Part shown: piece after piece, positions 53,807-62,791 of the stretch
Position numbering within the stretch: the first letter of the stretch is position 1
How the letters are laid out: each line of letters begins with the position of its first letter
Assembly: GCF_014904795.1 (NCBI RefSeq)
Contig: NZ_JACZFS010000009.1
Location: 62,001-126,000, forward strand
DNA: 64,000 nucleotides
Direction of reading: 5' to 3'
Source: Nisaea nitritireducens
GTDB lineage: Bacteria > Pseudomonadota > Alphaproteobacteria > Thalassobaculales > Thalassobaculaceae
The notes under the pieces: generated by a model
What the model was told of the DNA's origin: nothing
The model's input: only the letters and a program-made list of their open reading frames with translations
Databases searched by the model: none
Position numbers and translations under genes: made by a program

Positions 53807-53861
53807 CCTTGCCGCCCAGAACGAACCTGCTGGCGGTATCCATGCGCCCAAGGGAGTTTTC

Positions 53862-54722
53862 ATGACCGAGACGTCACGCTTTTCAGGAACGGACGGGTAT
53901 ATCGCGACGGAGGACCTCAAGGTCGCCGTGAACGCGGCGATCACCCTGCAGCGTCCACTCCTGATTAAGGGCGAACCCGGAACCGGCAAGACAGTCCTTG
54001 CCCACGAGGTGGCCCGCGCTCTCGGCATGCCGCTGATCGAGTGGCACATCAAGTCAACCACGAAGGCGCAGCAGGGTCTTTACGAATACGATGCGGTCTC
54101 CCGCCTGCGTGACAGCCAGCTCGGCGACGAGAAGGTGCACGATATTTCCAACTACATCGTGCGCGGCAAGCTCTGGGAGGCCTTCGAGGCGGAGAAGCCG
54201 TCGATCCTGCTGATTGACGAGATCGACAAGGCCGATATCGAGTTTCCGAACGACCTTTTGCTTGAACTCGACCGGATGGAGTTCTTCGTCTACGAGACGC
54301 AGCAGGTGGTGAAGGCCAAACAGCGTCCGATCGTGATCATCACCTCGAACAACGAGAAGGAACTGCCGGACGCTTTCCTGCGCCGTTGCTTCTTCCACTA
54401 CATCCGGTTCCCCGAGCCCGAGGTGATGGCGGAAATCGTCGAGGTGCATTTCCCCAAACTGAAGCAGAACATGCTGCGCGAGGCGTTGACCTCCTTCTAC
54501 GAGGTGCGCGAGGTGCCGGGATTGAAGAAAAAGCCTTCGACATCCGAGCTGCTGGACTGGATCAAGCTCCTGGTGGTCGAGGACATCCCGCCGGAGACGC
54601 TGCGGTCCAAAGACAAGAAAGACATTATTCCGCCGCTTTATGGCGCTCTGCTGAAGAACGAGCAGGATGTGCATATGTTTGAACGGCTGGCCTTCATGGC
54701 GCGCCGGGAGGGACGGGGATAA
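53862..54722 (+). CDS. MoxR-type AAA+ ATPase
   Basis: 286 residues. Walker A GEPGTGKT is at about 38-45 and Walker B ILLIDEIDKAD at about 112-122, with an arginine-finger region LPDAFLRRCFFHYIRFPEPE. MoxR ATPases act with VWA-domain partners as metal or cofactor insertion chaperones. The likely partner, a CoxE-like VWA protein, is at 57.0 kb, with two minus-strand genes between. The stop overlaps the ATG of the next gene by one base. Confidence 0.9.
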   Translation: MTETSRFSGTDGYIATEDLKVAVNAAITLQRPLLIKGEPGTGKTVLAHEVARALGMPLIEWHIKSTTKAQQGLYEYDAVSRLRDSQLGDEKVHDISNYIVRGKLWEAFEAEKPSILLIDEIDKADIEFPNDLLLELDRMEFFVYETQQVVKAKQRPIVIITSNNEKELPDAFLRRCFFHYIRFPEPEVMAEIVEVHFPKLKQNMLREALTSFYEVREVPGLKKKPSTSELLDWIKLLVVEDIPPETLRSKDKKDIIPPLYGALLKNEQDVHMFERLAFMARREGRG

Positions 54723-55090
54723 TGAATCGGGCAGGTTTTATTCTTGGCGCCATACTGGCAGGGGGCGTTTTTTCTGCACCCGCGACTGCGGCCGAAGACA
54801 CGTTGAAGAACGCGCTGACGGCCTATGGCAGTGCGGCCGGGAAAATCGCGGCTTCGGTTCCCTTCTGCGGCGGGCCGGCCGAAGAGGTCGACTATTTTGA
54901 ACGGCAGGTGAAGGAGCTTGCCGAGAAAGCCGGCGCAGGTCCTGTCGAATGGTCGATCATTCAGGCCGCGTTGGAAAAGGCGCGGGACGCCGCCGAGATC
55001 CAGAATCATCACTGCAGCGAAGATGGAGGCCGGGCGCTGGCAACCGACCTTCTGGAGAAACAAAAGGCCCTGCAGGCTGCTCTTAACTAG
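54722..55090 (+). CDS. Small secreted protein, unknown function
   Basis: 122 residues with a signal peptide (AGFILGAILAGGVFSAPATA, cleavage near AEDT). The mature part is helical and has two Cys (VPFCGGPAEE and HHCSEDGG) that could form a disulphide or bind a metal. Translationally coupled to the MoxR ATPase (TAATG overlap), suggesting a functional link. Not recognised. Confidence 0.6.
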   Translation: MNRAGFILGAILAGGVFSAPATAAEDTLKNALTAYGSAAGKIAASVPFCGGPAEEVDYFERQVKELAEKAGAGPVEWSIIQAALEKARDAAEIQNHHCSEDGGRALATDLLEKQKALQAALN

Positions 55091-56073
55091 CCGCCGCCCG
55101 GTTCAGCGGTTGCCGGTTCTTTAGGAGCCGGGGTTTTCGGCTTCTTCCGGTCGTCATCTTCGGAATGGGGCTCCGCCGTCCGATCCAGAAGGTTTGGCAC
55201 AAGCCGCTCGCTGAAACCGGCAAGCACACTGAGGAAGGCCAGCTTGTCGGCGGCATTCCCTTCGGCCCCGGTGTTTTGCGCCGTCCCAACCAGGTTGTTG
55301 ATGAGCCCGGATTTCAGCGCGATGTGCAGGATCACCGCACCGAGGATACCGACCAGCATACGCTGGATGGCATAGGTGATGTTGATGGTCAGTGTCGCGG
55401 CCGGGTCAATGGAGAGGCTGCGCAGTCCTATGGCTGTTGACAGCAGGGCGCCCAGGCAGCCCATGACGGCGGCGACCGATACATTGAATTTATTGAGGCC
55501 CAGGATCGTCTCTGTTGCGGGGGTCGGCATGCGTTCGGTATAGATCGCGAGACCGATGGTAATCGCAACCGTTGCCACTACGCAGACCGTGAAATAGAGC
55601 ACGCGCATGAAGTTGCTCAGTCGCTTCGAGATGCGTTTGCTTAAATCGGAAAGGGTTTCGCGACCTTTGTCCGGCTGGTCGATCAGGGCTTGCGCGATGC
55701 CTTTGGCTGTTTCCTGCTCATAATAATTGTGCCGTGGGTCTTCTGGGAAGCCGAATTGGTGGGCAATCCAGGCGAGTACCCGGGCCCAACCCACCTTCAT
55801 AAGATTGATCTGCTGGTTCAGGTCGGCGAGTTCCGGGCCCAGCGACAAGTAATTTTCACGCTGTGTTTGTGCCTGCGCCGGGTCGTCAGAGAATTGCGGG
55901 CTGATGCCTTTCTCGGTCATATAGATCTTGAAATCATGCATCGCCCACAGAATAGCGGTTACCACTATACCGCGCTTGTCGGGTGCGCCGACTTTCAGGT
56001 CGCTGAGTTTAAATTCATCGCCCTGCCGTTCTTCGGGCTCTGTCATGGTGCTGTTGAGGTCATCTTCTGCCAT
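55087..56073 (-). CDS. Three-helix membrane protein, unknown function
   Basis: 328 residues from the ATG at 56073. A soluble N-terminal half (about 1-155) precedes three hydrophobic segments: VLYFTVCVVATVAITIGLAI, VAAVMGCLGALLSTAIGL and MLVGILGAVILHIALKSGLI. The C-terminal tail is soluble and Pro/Glu/Lys-rich. Convergent with the small secreted gene, sharing the CTAG bases at the ends. No family recognised. Confidence 0.7.
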   Translation of the reverse strand: MAEDDLNSTMTEPEERQGDEFKLSDLKVGAPDKRGIVVTAILWAMHDFKIYMTEKGISPQFSDDPAQAQTQRENYLSLGPELADLNQQINLMKVGWARVLAWIAHQFGFPEDPRHNYYEQETAKGIAQALIDQPDKGRETLSDLSKRISKRLSNFMRVLYFTVCVVATVAITIGLAIYTERMPTPATETILGLNKFNVSVAAVMGCLGALLSTAIGLRSLSIDPAATLTINITYAIQRMLVGILGAVILHIALKSGLINNLVGTAQNTGAEGNAADKLAFLSVLAGFSERLVPNLLDRTAEPHSEDDDRKKPKTPAPKEPATAEPGGG

Positions 56074-56212
56074 GAAAATTCCAGCTCCGATTTGAAGGCG
56101 ACATAAAATGATACTCAATATATCAAAGCTCATTTAACACGTAAAGATTGTAATTGATTCGTTTGTGGACGGGCTTTGCAGCCAGTCGGCTCTTTCAAGC
56201 CTGTCCGGTAGA

Positions 56213-56240
56213 AGGAAGGCGCCCTGTTGGACGCCTTCCT
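56213..56240. terminator. Hairpin after the GNAT gene
   Basis: Nine-bp stem AGGAAGGCG / CGCCTTCCT, 20 bp past the minus-strand GNAT stop. It lacks a clear T run on that strand. Confidence 0.5.
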
Positions 56241-56259
56241 GTTGTGTTTATCCGATGGA

Positions 56260-56679
56260 CTACAATGACATCCTGAGTGTCACTTCTCCGGATGCTTCGT
56301 GAAGGTACCGCTCAATTTCGGTAAAGCCTGCCCGGTCATAGAAGCGACGGCCGATCATGTTTCTTTCGAAAACGTCGACATGCAAAGGCCCTTTCAGCTT
56401 CCGCGCATGATCGACCATCCGGTGGCCGTATCCCTGGCCGTGGTAGGCGGGGTCAAGAAACAGTCCGCCAATCTCCCTGTCGATAAGCGCAATAAAGCCG
56501 ATCGGCAGGGAGGCATGCTCAATTACCCACGTCTCTGCATTCGGCAAATAGAGGGTGCGCATGTTGACGTCTTCCTGCGTGAGGAAGTCATCTCCCAGAA
56601 ACGGATGGGCAAGCCTGCTTGCCGACATCCAGATGGAAATGAGTGTTTCGGTATCGCTTGATTGATAATGCCTGATCAT
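56260..56679 (-). CDS. GNAT-family N-acetyltransferase
   Basis: 139 residues from the ATG at 56679 (MIRHYQSSDTETLISIWMSA). The acetyl-CoA-binding motif is GGLFLDPAYHGQGYGHRMVD and the end is MIGRRFYDRAGFTEIERYLH. The substrate cannot be told; small-molecule amines or a protein N-terminus are equally possible. Single gene between the membrane protein and the VWA gene. Confidence 0.82.
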   Translation of the reverse strand: MIRHYQSSDTETLISIWMSASRLAHPFLGDDFLTQEDVNMRTLYLPNAETWVIEHASLPIGFIALIDREIGGLFLDPAYHGQGYGHRMVDHARKLKGPLHVDVFERNMIGRRFYDRAGFTEIERYLHEASGEVTLRMSL

Positions 56680-56993
56680 TGGTCTGGATAATGTCCATAT
56701 CCATGCCGACGGCAGTGTGCCGGGGCATATCGATTGATATTTTTTGATGAAGACAGGCCAATGGGCGCGGCGCAGTGACCTGCGCAAGCGTTCTCCGGCA
56801 TCGGCTTGGATAGGCGGCCACTTGGCCCCCCGTACTCATCGGGACATAAAATCTCCAGTTCCGTGACGGCTTCTTAGGGGGATTGGGGCCGCGAGAGCAA
56901 TCTTATTCGGCGGCCGGATGGTATTTTAGTTTTCGTTCGTCCGTCAGTGTCGTCCGGTCTTGACCGGCCTCTCCGGTCCTGTGACAAATCCCC

Positions 56994-58172
56994 ATGTTTT
57001 CAAATTTCTTTTACGAGCTGAAACGCGCCGAAGTGCCGGTCTCCGTGAAGGAGTACCTGATGCTGCTGGAGGCCGTGCAGGCGGGGCTCGCCAATTACGC
57101 GGTCACGGATTTCTATTACCTCTCCCGCGCGACGCTGGTGAAGGACGAGCGGCATCTCGACCGGTTCGACCAGGTATTCGGCCATGTCTTCAAGGGGCTG
57201 GAATATCTCACCGATCTGTTCGGCGAGGATATCCCGGAGGAATGGCTGCGCAAGATGGCGGAGCTGAACCTGACCGAGGAGGAGAAGGCCGAGATCGAGG
57301 CCATGGGCGGCTGGGAAAAGCTCATGGAGACCCTGAAGCAGCGCATGGAAGAGCAGGAGAAGCGTCACCAGGGTGGCAACAAGTGGATCGGCACGGCCGG
57401 CCGCAGCCCTTTCGGCGCCTATGGCTACAATCCTGAAGGCGTGCGCATCGGCCAGGACGGCAACCGGCACAACAGGGCAGTCAAAGTCTGGGACAAGCGG
57501 GAGTTCCGCAATCTCGATGATTCTGTCGAGATCGGCACTCGGAACATCAAGATGGCGCTCCGCAAGCTGCGCCGCTTCGCCCGTTCCGGCACACCGACCG
57601 AACTGGATATGAGCGACACCATCCGTTCCACCGCGCGCAATGGCGGTTATCTCGATCTCAAGATGGTACCGGAGCGGCACAACAACGTGAATGTGCTGCT
57701 GTTCCTCGATGTCGGCGGCTCCATGGACCCGTTCATCAAGGTGACGGAGGAGCTGTTTTCCGCCGCCCGGTCAGAGTTCAAGCATCTGGAATATTTCTAC
57801 TTCCACAACTGCCCCTACGAGAAGGTGTGGAAGGACAACTGGCGCCGCCATACCGAGGCAACCTCAACCTGGGACGTGCTGCACACGTACGGGCCGGAAT
57901 ACAAGGCGATCTTCGTCGGTGATGCCTCGATGAGCCCTTACGAGATCGCCATGCCTGGCGGTAGCGTGGAGCATATGAACCAGGAGGCGGGCGCCGCCTG
58001 GATGCAGCGCCTGACCGGGCATTTCCGGCGCACCGCCTGGCTTAACCCGACGCCCGAGAAATACTGGCACTACACCCAGTCGATCAGCATGATCCGCGAC
58101 CTGATGGAGGACCGCATGTTCCCGCTCACCCTGGACGGTCTCGACCGGGCAACGAAGGACCTGATGGCGTGA
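56994..58172 (+). CDS. CoxE-like VWA-domain protein
   Basis: 392 residues. An N-terminal helical domain (FYELKRAEVPVSVKEYLMLL) is followed by a VWA domain (about 230-390) with NVLLFLDVGGSMDPFIK. The metal-ion site normally reads DxSxS; here the first Ser is Gly (DVGGS). Such proteins partner MoxR ATPases, one of which is at 53.9 kb. The NlpC/P60 gene overlaps its stop by four bases (GTGA). Confidence 0.85.
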   Translation: MFSNFFYELKRAEVPVSVKEYLMLLEAVQAGLANYAVTDFYYLSRATLVKDERHLDRFDQVFGHVFKGLEYLTDLFGEDIPEEWLRKMAELNLTEEEKAEIEAMGGWEKLMETLKQRMEEQEKRHQGGNKWIGTAGRSPFGAYGYNPEGVRIGQDGNRHNRAVKVWDKREFRNLDDSVEIGTRNIKMALRKLRRFARSGTPTELDMSDTIRSTARNGGYLDLKMVPERHNNVNVLLFLDVGGSMDPFIKVTEELFSAARSEFKHLEYFYFHNCPYEKVWKDNWRRHTEATSTWDVLHTYGPEYKAIFVGDASMSPYEIAMPGGSVEHMNQEAGAAWMQRLTGHFRRTAWLNPTPEKYWHYTQSISMIRDLMEDRMFPLTLDGLDRATKDLMA

Positions 58173-59050
58173 AGATTGACCCGTTCGACCATCGCCTGAC
58201 TCCGGCCCGCGCGGATATAGCGGCCGATTTCCTCGAAGCGGATATCGATGCGCCGAAATATGTCGCGGGCGAGGCATGCCGGGTGCTGCCGGGCAGGCTG
58301 TCGGTGCGCGAGGCGCCGGACGCGGCGGCGCGGCAATCGACCGAGCTGCTGTTCAACGAGCGCTTCATCGCCTATGAGCGCAAGGATGGCTGGGCCTGGG
58401 GCCAGAACCAGAGCGACGGCTATGTCGGATATGTCCGTGAGGACGGACTCGGACCTGATAATGAGGCGACCTACAGTCACGAAATTCAGGCGCTCCGGAG
58501 CTACGTGTTCCCGGAGCCCGACCTGAAGAGCATCCCGCTCGACATGCTGCATCTTTCCACCCGTGTACGGGTTTCTGAGACAGACGGGAATTACTCGAGG
58601 GTCGATTTCGGTGAGACGGGCGGCTGGATCTATACGCCCCATCTGTGCGACGTGACCGAGGTGGAGCCTGACTATCTCTCGACCGCCGAGCTTTTCATGG
58701 GCGCCCCCTATGGCTGGGGCGGGCGCTCCAGCTTCGGGCTGGATTGCTCGGCTCTGGTGCAGTTGGCACTGGCACGGGCCGGGATCACCGCGCCGAGGGA
58801 CAGCGACATGCAGGAAGCAGCCGTCGGCGAGATCGTCGAGGGCGGGCTGGATGCGGCCCAGCCGGGCGACCTGCTGTTCACGGAAGGCCATGTCATGTTC
58901 CTGGCCGAGCCGGGCATGCTGCTGCATGCCAACGGTCATCACATGGCAGTGGCTTATGAGGGACTGGCGGATTTCATGTATCGGACCCGGGACATGGATA
59001 TCCCGATCCGGACCATCCGCCGGCTGCCGTCTATTCCTGACATGGAGTAA
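58169..59050 (+). CDS. NlpC/P60-type peptidase with SH3-like domains
   Basis: 293 residues starting with GTG at 58169. The N-terminal part holds two SH3b-like modules (about 45-110 and 125-190: ELLFNERFIAYERKDGWAWG; THLSTRVRVSETDGNYSRVD-like). The C-terminal catalytic domain has Cys in FGLDCSALVQLALARAG and His in EGHVMFLAEPG and NGHHMAVA. It hydrolyses bonds in murein peptides. No signal peptide is evident, so it may recycle imported fragments in the cytoplasm. Translationally coupled to the VWA gene. Confidence 0.85.
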   Translation: MKIDPFDHRLTPARADIAADFLEADIDAPKYVAGEACRVLPGRLSVREAPDAAARQSTELLFNERFIAYERKDGWAWGQNQSDGYVGYVREDGLGPDNEATYSHEIQALRSYVFPEPDLKSIPLDMLHLSTRVRVSETDGNYSRVDFGETGGWIYTPHLCDVTEVEPDYLSTAELFMGAPYGWGGRSSFGLDCSALVQLALARAGITAPRDSDMQEAAVGEIVEGGLDAAQPGDLLFTEGHVMFLAEPGMLLHANGHHMAVAYEGLADFMYRTRDMDIPIRTIRRLPSIPDME

Positions 59051-59056
59051 AGCGCC

Positions 59057-59079
59057 CCGGCACGGGCCAGCCGTGCCGG
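59057..59079. terminator. Hairpin between convergent NlpC/P60 and VOC genes
   Basis: Nine-bp perfect stem CCGGCACGG / CCGTGCCGG around GCCAG, without a T run. It could serve both convergent genes. Confidence 0.45.
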
Positions 59080-59092
59080 AGATGCCCTAGCC

Positions 59093-59470
59093 TCAGAGTG
59101 CCGCGCCGACGTCGATGCGGTTACCGTCCGGGTCTTCGAAGACGAAGGCCCGAAGACCATAATCCTTATCCTGTAACCCTTTGACGATGCGCATGCCTGC
59201 CTGCTGGCAGAGTGCGTACAGGGAATCCACATCGTCGACCATGATATGGGCGACATTGAACGGCGCAGCCTTGTGACCGGGCTGCAATGTCAGATGCAAC
59301 TCGGCCTGACCCTGTTTCAGGATCATGAAGCCGACGGGACTGCCGTTCTCGAAGACCTTCTCGAATCCCAGGACGCCGACATAGAAGTCGTGTGCTTTCT
59401 GGATTTGTTTTACGGGAAGTGTGGCGGCTATACGGCCAAACCGTATGCCGTGAGGGGCATGCTCGCTCAT
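59093..59470 (-). CDS. VOC-superfamily (glyoxalase-like) protein
   Basis: 125 residues with a paired beta-alpha-beta-beta-beta fold: ATLPVKQIQKAHDFYVGVLG FEKVF near the start, HLTLQPG and AHIMVDDVDSLYALC in the middle, and RAFVFEDPDGNRIDVGAAL at the end. Metal-ligand-type His and Glu are partly present (ELHLTL, FEDPDG). Substrate unknown; bleomycin-resistance-type binding and a small dioxygenase role are both possible. Confidence 0.8.
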   Translation of the reverse strand: MSEHAPHGIRFGRIAATLPVKQIQKAHDFYVGVLGFEKVFENGSPVGFMILKQGQAELHLTLQPGHKAAPFNVAHIMVDDVDSLYALCQQAGMRIVKGLQDKDYGLRAFVFEDPDGNRIDVGAAL

Positions 59471-59612
59471 CCTATGACCTCTGGTTGGGAGAGGGCAGGC
59501 GACGATACGGGCGGTGCCGGAACGTTCCCGATCTCCTGAACAAAGTGGCCGGGGCGGTGCCCGCGCTTCTTTTTAGGATGCAAGGCGGAGACCGGCAACG
59601 CCTAATCCGGTG

Positions 59613-60224
59613 TTATCCGGCTTCGAGAGAGATGCTGAGCACGAACTCTTCCGCGCCATCCTCCAGCACATGGAAGCCGTGCTGCGGCCGGTCGAGGGCG
59701 AAGCAGTCTTCCTCGCTCAGCCCGAGATAGATCCCGCGCATGATCTTGTTCACCACGCCGTGGGCGATGACGATGTGTGGCGTCTCGGCGGAGCGCAGCT
59801 CGTTCATGACCGGGATCAGCCGGTCGCGCACCATCTCCGTGCTTTCGCCGCCGGGATGCTGGTAATGCCAGGGATCGGCGCGCCGGGCGACGGCATGCTC
59901 CGGGAAATCCCGGTCCAGTGCGTCCCAGCCGTGATAGCCGTCATGCTCGCCGAGGGTGATCTCCATAAGCCGCTCGTCGAACCGTACTGCTTCATAAGGT
60001 AGATCAGCAGTGTCGCAGATGATGGCGGTGGTCTGCCGAGTGCGGCCGAGAGGGCTGGCGATCACGGGCAGGGCGGTCGCGCCGAGCATCTCGCCGAGCT
60101 TGCGGCCATGAGCCTCCGCCTGGCGCACGCCTGTGAGCGTGAGCGGGGAATCGAGCTGGCCCTGCAGCCGTCCCAGCCGGTTCCATACCGTCTCCCCGTG
60201 CCGGATCAGATAGATCCTGCCCAT
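59613..60224 (-). CDS. Histidine phosphatase (phosphoglycerate-mutase-like)
   Basis: 203 residues. The catalytic RHG motif is in IYLIRHGETVWNRLGRLQGQ and the second His in HIVIAHGVVNKIMRGIYLGL. This is the two-His phosphatase fold of cofactor-dependent phosphoglycerate mutase and of cobalamin and fructose-bisphosphate phosphatases. The substrate is not determined. Divergent from the aminotransferase gene. Confidence 0.88.
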   Translation of the reverse strand: MGRIYLIRHGETVWNRLGRLQGQLDSPLTLTGVRQAEAHGRKLGEMLGATALPVIASPLGRTRQTTAIICDTADLPYEAVRFDERLMEITLGEHDGYHGWDALDRDFPEHAVARRADPWHYQHPGGESTEMVRDRLIPVMNELRSAETPHIVIAHGVVNKIMRGIYLGLSEEDCFALDRPQHGFHVLEDGAEEFVLSISLEAG

Positions 60225-60367
60225 CGTCTTCCTCGCGTTCTGTACTCAGTGTCGTCCGGTTAATCGGGGCTAACCCGTGCCATCGGTTTTATGGGGTTGT
60301 GAGCATGGGGCAAAGAGCTAAAGTTTTCCGACACCGTGCTCCGGCCCGGCCCGCTTCCAATTGCAGG

Positions 60368-61564
60368 ATGAAGATAATGCTGATGCCCGCCGCGCCCGAT
60401 TTCGGTCCGATGAACCCCCTTGTGGAGAACCTGGAAGAGACCGGCATTGTCGAGGTCGCCCAGCATGGCTGGGATCGGCAGGGGCTGATCCCGCTCTGGT
60501 TCGGCGAGGGCGACTTGCCGACGCCGGCTTTCATCACCGACGCTGCCGCCGATGCGATGCGCCGGGGCGAGACCTTCTATACCGATCAGCGCGGCATTCT
60601 CGATCTCCGCAAGGAAATCGCCGCCTATATGAACCGGACATTCGATATCGCGCTCGACACGGATCGGGTAAGCCTGACGACCGGCGGCATGTCGTCGCTC
60701 GCCATGGCCATGCAGATGATCCTGGCGCCGGGTGACGAGGTGCTGGTGGTGGGCCCGATCTGGCCGAACATTTATTCCACGGTGGAGATCAATGGCGGCG
60801 TCAGCACCCATGTCTCGCTCAGCCTGCGGGACGATGACTGGCATCTCGACATGGATGAGTTGTTCGCGGCCGTCACCGACAAGACCAAGGCGATCTTCGT
60901 CAACTCGCCGGGCAACCCGACGGGCTGGATGATCGAGCAGGAGCAACAGCAGCAAATACTCGACTTCGCCCGGGAGCGCGGCATCTGGATCATCGCGGAC
61001 GAGGTCTATCACCAGCTCGTCTTCGACCGGGACGTCGCACCGTCCTTTCTGCAAATCGCCGAGGATGACGACAGACTGTTCGTCATCAACAGCTTCTCCA
61101 AATCCTGGATGATGACCGGCTGGCGGCTCGGCTGGCTGACCCACCCGGCAGCCCTCGGCCCGACCGTCGCCAAGCTGGTGCAGATCGTCACCTCCGGCGT
61201 CCCGCAATTCCTGCATCGCGGCGCCATCGTGGCGATGCGCGATGGCGATCATGTGATCAAGCAGCTGCGCGACCGTTGCCTTAAAGGCCGGGACATCGTG
61301 TTCGACCGGCTCGACGCCTGGCCCCGGATCAGCTCCGCACGGCCGAAAGCGGCCTTCTATGCCTTCTTCACAGTCGACGGCATGGATGACTCGGTCGCGG
61401 CGTGCAAGGAGATCATCGACAAGTGTAATGTAGGCCTCGCGCCGGGCAGCGCCTTTGGGCCGTCGGGTGAGGGTTATCTGCGGCTCTGCTATGCCTCCGC
61501 GCCGGAACGTCTGACGGCGGCGATGGATGCGCTGGAGGGTATGCTGGGCGGGCCGAAAGCGTAA
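60368..61564 (+). CDS. PLP-dependent aminotransferase, class I/II
   Basis: 398 residues from the ATG at 60368; ATGs at 60377 and 60383 are also possible. The fold-type I pattern is complete: LTTGGMSSLAMAMQMILAPG for phosphate binding, VNSPGNPTGWM, IADEVYHQLVF and the PLP Lys in NSFSKSWMMTGWRLGW. Probably an aspartate/aromatic-type aminotransferase; the amino donor cannot be read from sequence. Confidence 0.9.
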   Translation: MKIMLMPAAPDFGPMNPLVENLEETGIVEVAQHGWDRQGLIPLWFGEGDLPTPAFITDAAADAMRRGETFYTDQRGILDLRKEIAAYMNRTFDIALDTDRVSLTTGGMSSLAMAMQMILAPGDEVLVVGPIWPNIYSTVEINGGVSTHVSLSLRDDDWHLDMDELFAAVTDKTKAIFVNSPGNPTGWMIEQEQQQQILDFARERGIWIIADEVYHQLVFDRDVAPSFLQIAEDDDRLFVINSFSKSWMMTGWRLGWLTHPAALGPTVAKLVQIVTSGVPQFLHRGAIVAMRDGDHVIKQLRDRCLKGRDIVFDRLDAWPRISSARPKAAFYAFFTVDGMDDSVAACKEIIDKCNVGLAPGSAFGPSGEGYLRLCYASAPERLTAAMDALEGMLGGPKA

Positions 61565-61628
61565 GGCTTTGCGCCCGATTCCCGCTCCGCTATAGTCGGT
61601 GTCACTGATTGAGCCGAGGGCATCGCAC

Positions 61629-61913
61629 ATGGCATTGACACCGAGTGGACCGAGAAATGGCGGCGTAGGCGCACCGAACGGGCGTGTCCGACGCCCTGTG
61701 GTTCGACGTCCGGATGCCGCCACCCCCACACGTGTTGCCCAGCAGCAGCCGTTACAGATCCCAAGCAGTGCGCCGACTCCGGGCTTCCGGCTGCGCACAG
61801 CCACCACGGACGCCGAGATCGAGCGTCAGATCAACCGGCTGATGGCTCTCCTCGCGAATGACAATATCGATCAGGATGCCCCTGCTGGCTCTTATATCAA
61901 TTTCCTGATCTGA
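61629..61913 (+). CDS. Small protein, unknown function
   Basis: 94 residues: a Pro/Arg-rich first half (NGGVGAPNGRVRRPVVRRPD) probably disordered, and a short helical second half (TDAEIERQINRLMALLANDN) ending SYINFLI. It lies between the aminotransferase and the nitrilase-type gene in the same direction. Not recognised; a real gene seems likely because the frame is open and fits the gap. Confidence 0.5.
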   Translation: MALTPSGPRNGGVGAPNGRVRRPVVRRPDAATPTRVAQQQPLQIPSSAPTPGFRLRTATTDAEIERQINRLMALLANDNIDQDAPAGSYINFLI

Positions 61914-61940
61914 AGTGGATTCTAGAGGCGGGGAGAGGGC

Positions 61941-62741
61941 ATGCTCCGGATTGCCACAGCTCAGCTCCCGATCACGTCCGATCCGGAAACGAATGCAGCG
62001 GCAATTTGTGATCTGATTCGTGAGGCAGCGGCTTCCGGCGCGGACTGCATTCATTTCCCCGAAGCCGCCTTGTCCGGCTATGTGAAAACCCAAATCAAAA
62101 GCTGGTCCGATGTTGACTGGAAAGCTCTGGATGCGTCTCTGAACGAGGTCCGCGCATGCTGTGCGGAGACCGGTATCTGGGCCTTTGTCGGTTGCAATCA
62201 TCGCCACCCGGAGGTGACCCGCCCTCTGAACAGCCTGCACATCATTGACGGGCATGGCCATGCCGTCGCGCGGTACGACAAGCAGTACTGTTCCAATTCG
62301 GAGATCACGGACTGGTATGCGGCGGGCAACAAGCCGATCACGGTCGATATCAAGGGAATTCGGCTAGGCTTCCTGATCTGTATCGAAGTTCAGTTCCCGG
62401 AGCTCTTCATGGAATATGAGCGGCTTGGTGTGGACTGCCTCTGCCTGTCGTCCGGTCCTGGCCTGGAAATGTTCCGGATTCAATGTCAGGGCCATGCGGC
62501 CAGCAATTGCTTCTGGTTGAGTTACTCCGTTCCCGAAAATGGGAGCGAGAAACAACCGTCCTGTTTCATAGGCCCCGACGGAGAGATTTTGGCCTCATGC
62601 GGGCGCGCCGCATCGGGCCTGGTGCTTGGTGAGATCGATCCGACGAACCTGAAATGGGACATTCCGGTGAACAAGGCACGGCCCTGGCGGTGCAGGGCGC
62701 GCATCGGTGAAATCTATCGCGAACACAGGTTGAAGGAATAA
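61941..62741 (+). CDS. Carbon-nitrogen (nitrilase-type) hydrolase
   Basis: 266 residues. The Glu-Lys-Cys triad is visible: Glu in IHFPEAALSGY (about 42), Lys in VARYDKQYCSN (about 114) and Cys in LGFLICIEVQFPE (about 149). Such enzymes cleave amides, carbamoyl groups or nitriles. The physiological amide is not known. It starts 28 bp after the small gene and may be in its transcript. Confidence 0.88.
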   Translation: MLRIATAQLPITSDPETNAAAICDLIREAAASGADCIHFPEAALSGYVKTQIKSWSDVDWKALDASLNEVRACCAETGIWAFVGCNHRHPEVTRPLNSLHIIDGHGHAVARYDKQYCSNSEITDWYAAGNKPITVDIKGIRLGFLICIEVQFPELFMEYERLGVDCLCLSSGPGLEMFRIQCQGHAASNCFWLSYSVPENGSEKQPSCFIGPDGEILASCGRAASGLVLGEIDPTNLKWDIPVNKARPWRCRARIGEIYREHRLKE

Positions 62742-62791
62742 GGGCACGTTGTCCTATTGCCGCTCTCAAGGGGCTCGGCTAACTTCCATGC

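Noticed and set aside
60260-61807. 515-codon open frame on the minus strand
   Set aside because: Antisense to a clear PLP aminotransferase. It has no family features and reflects GC-rich codon shadowing.
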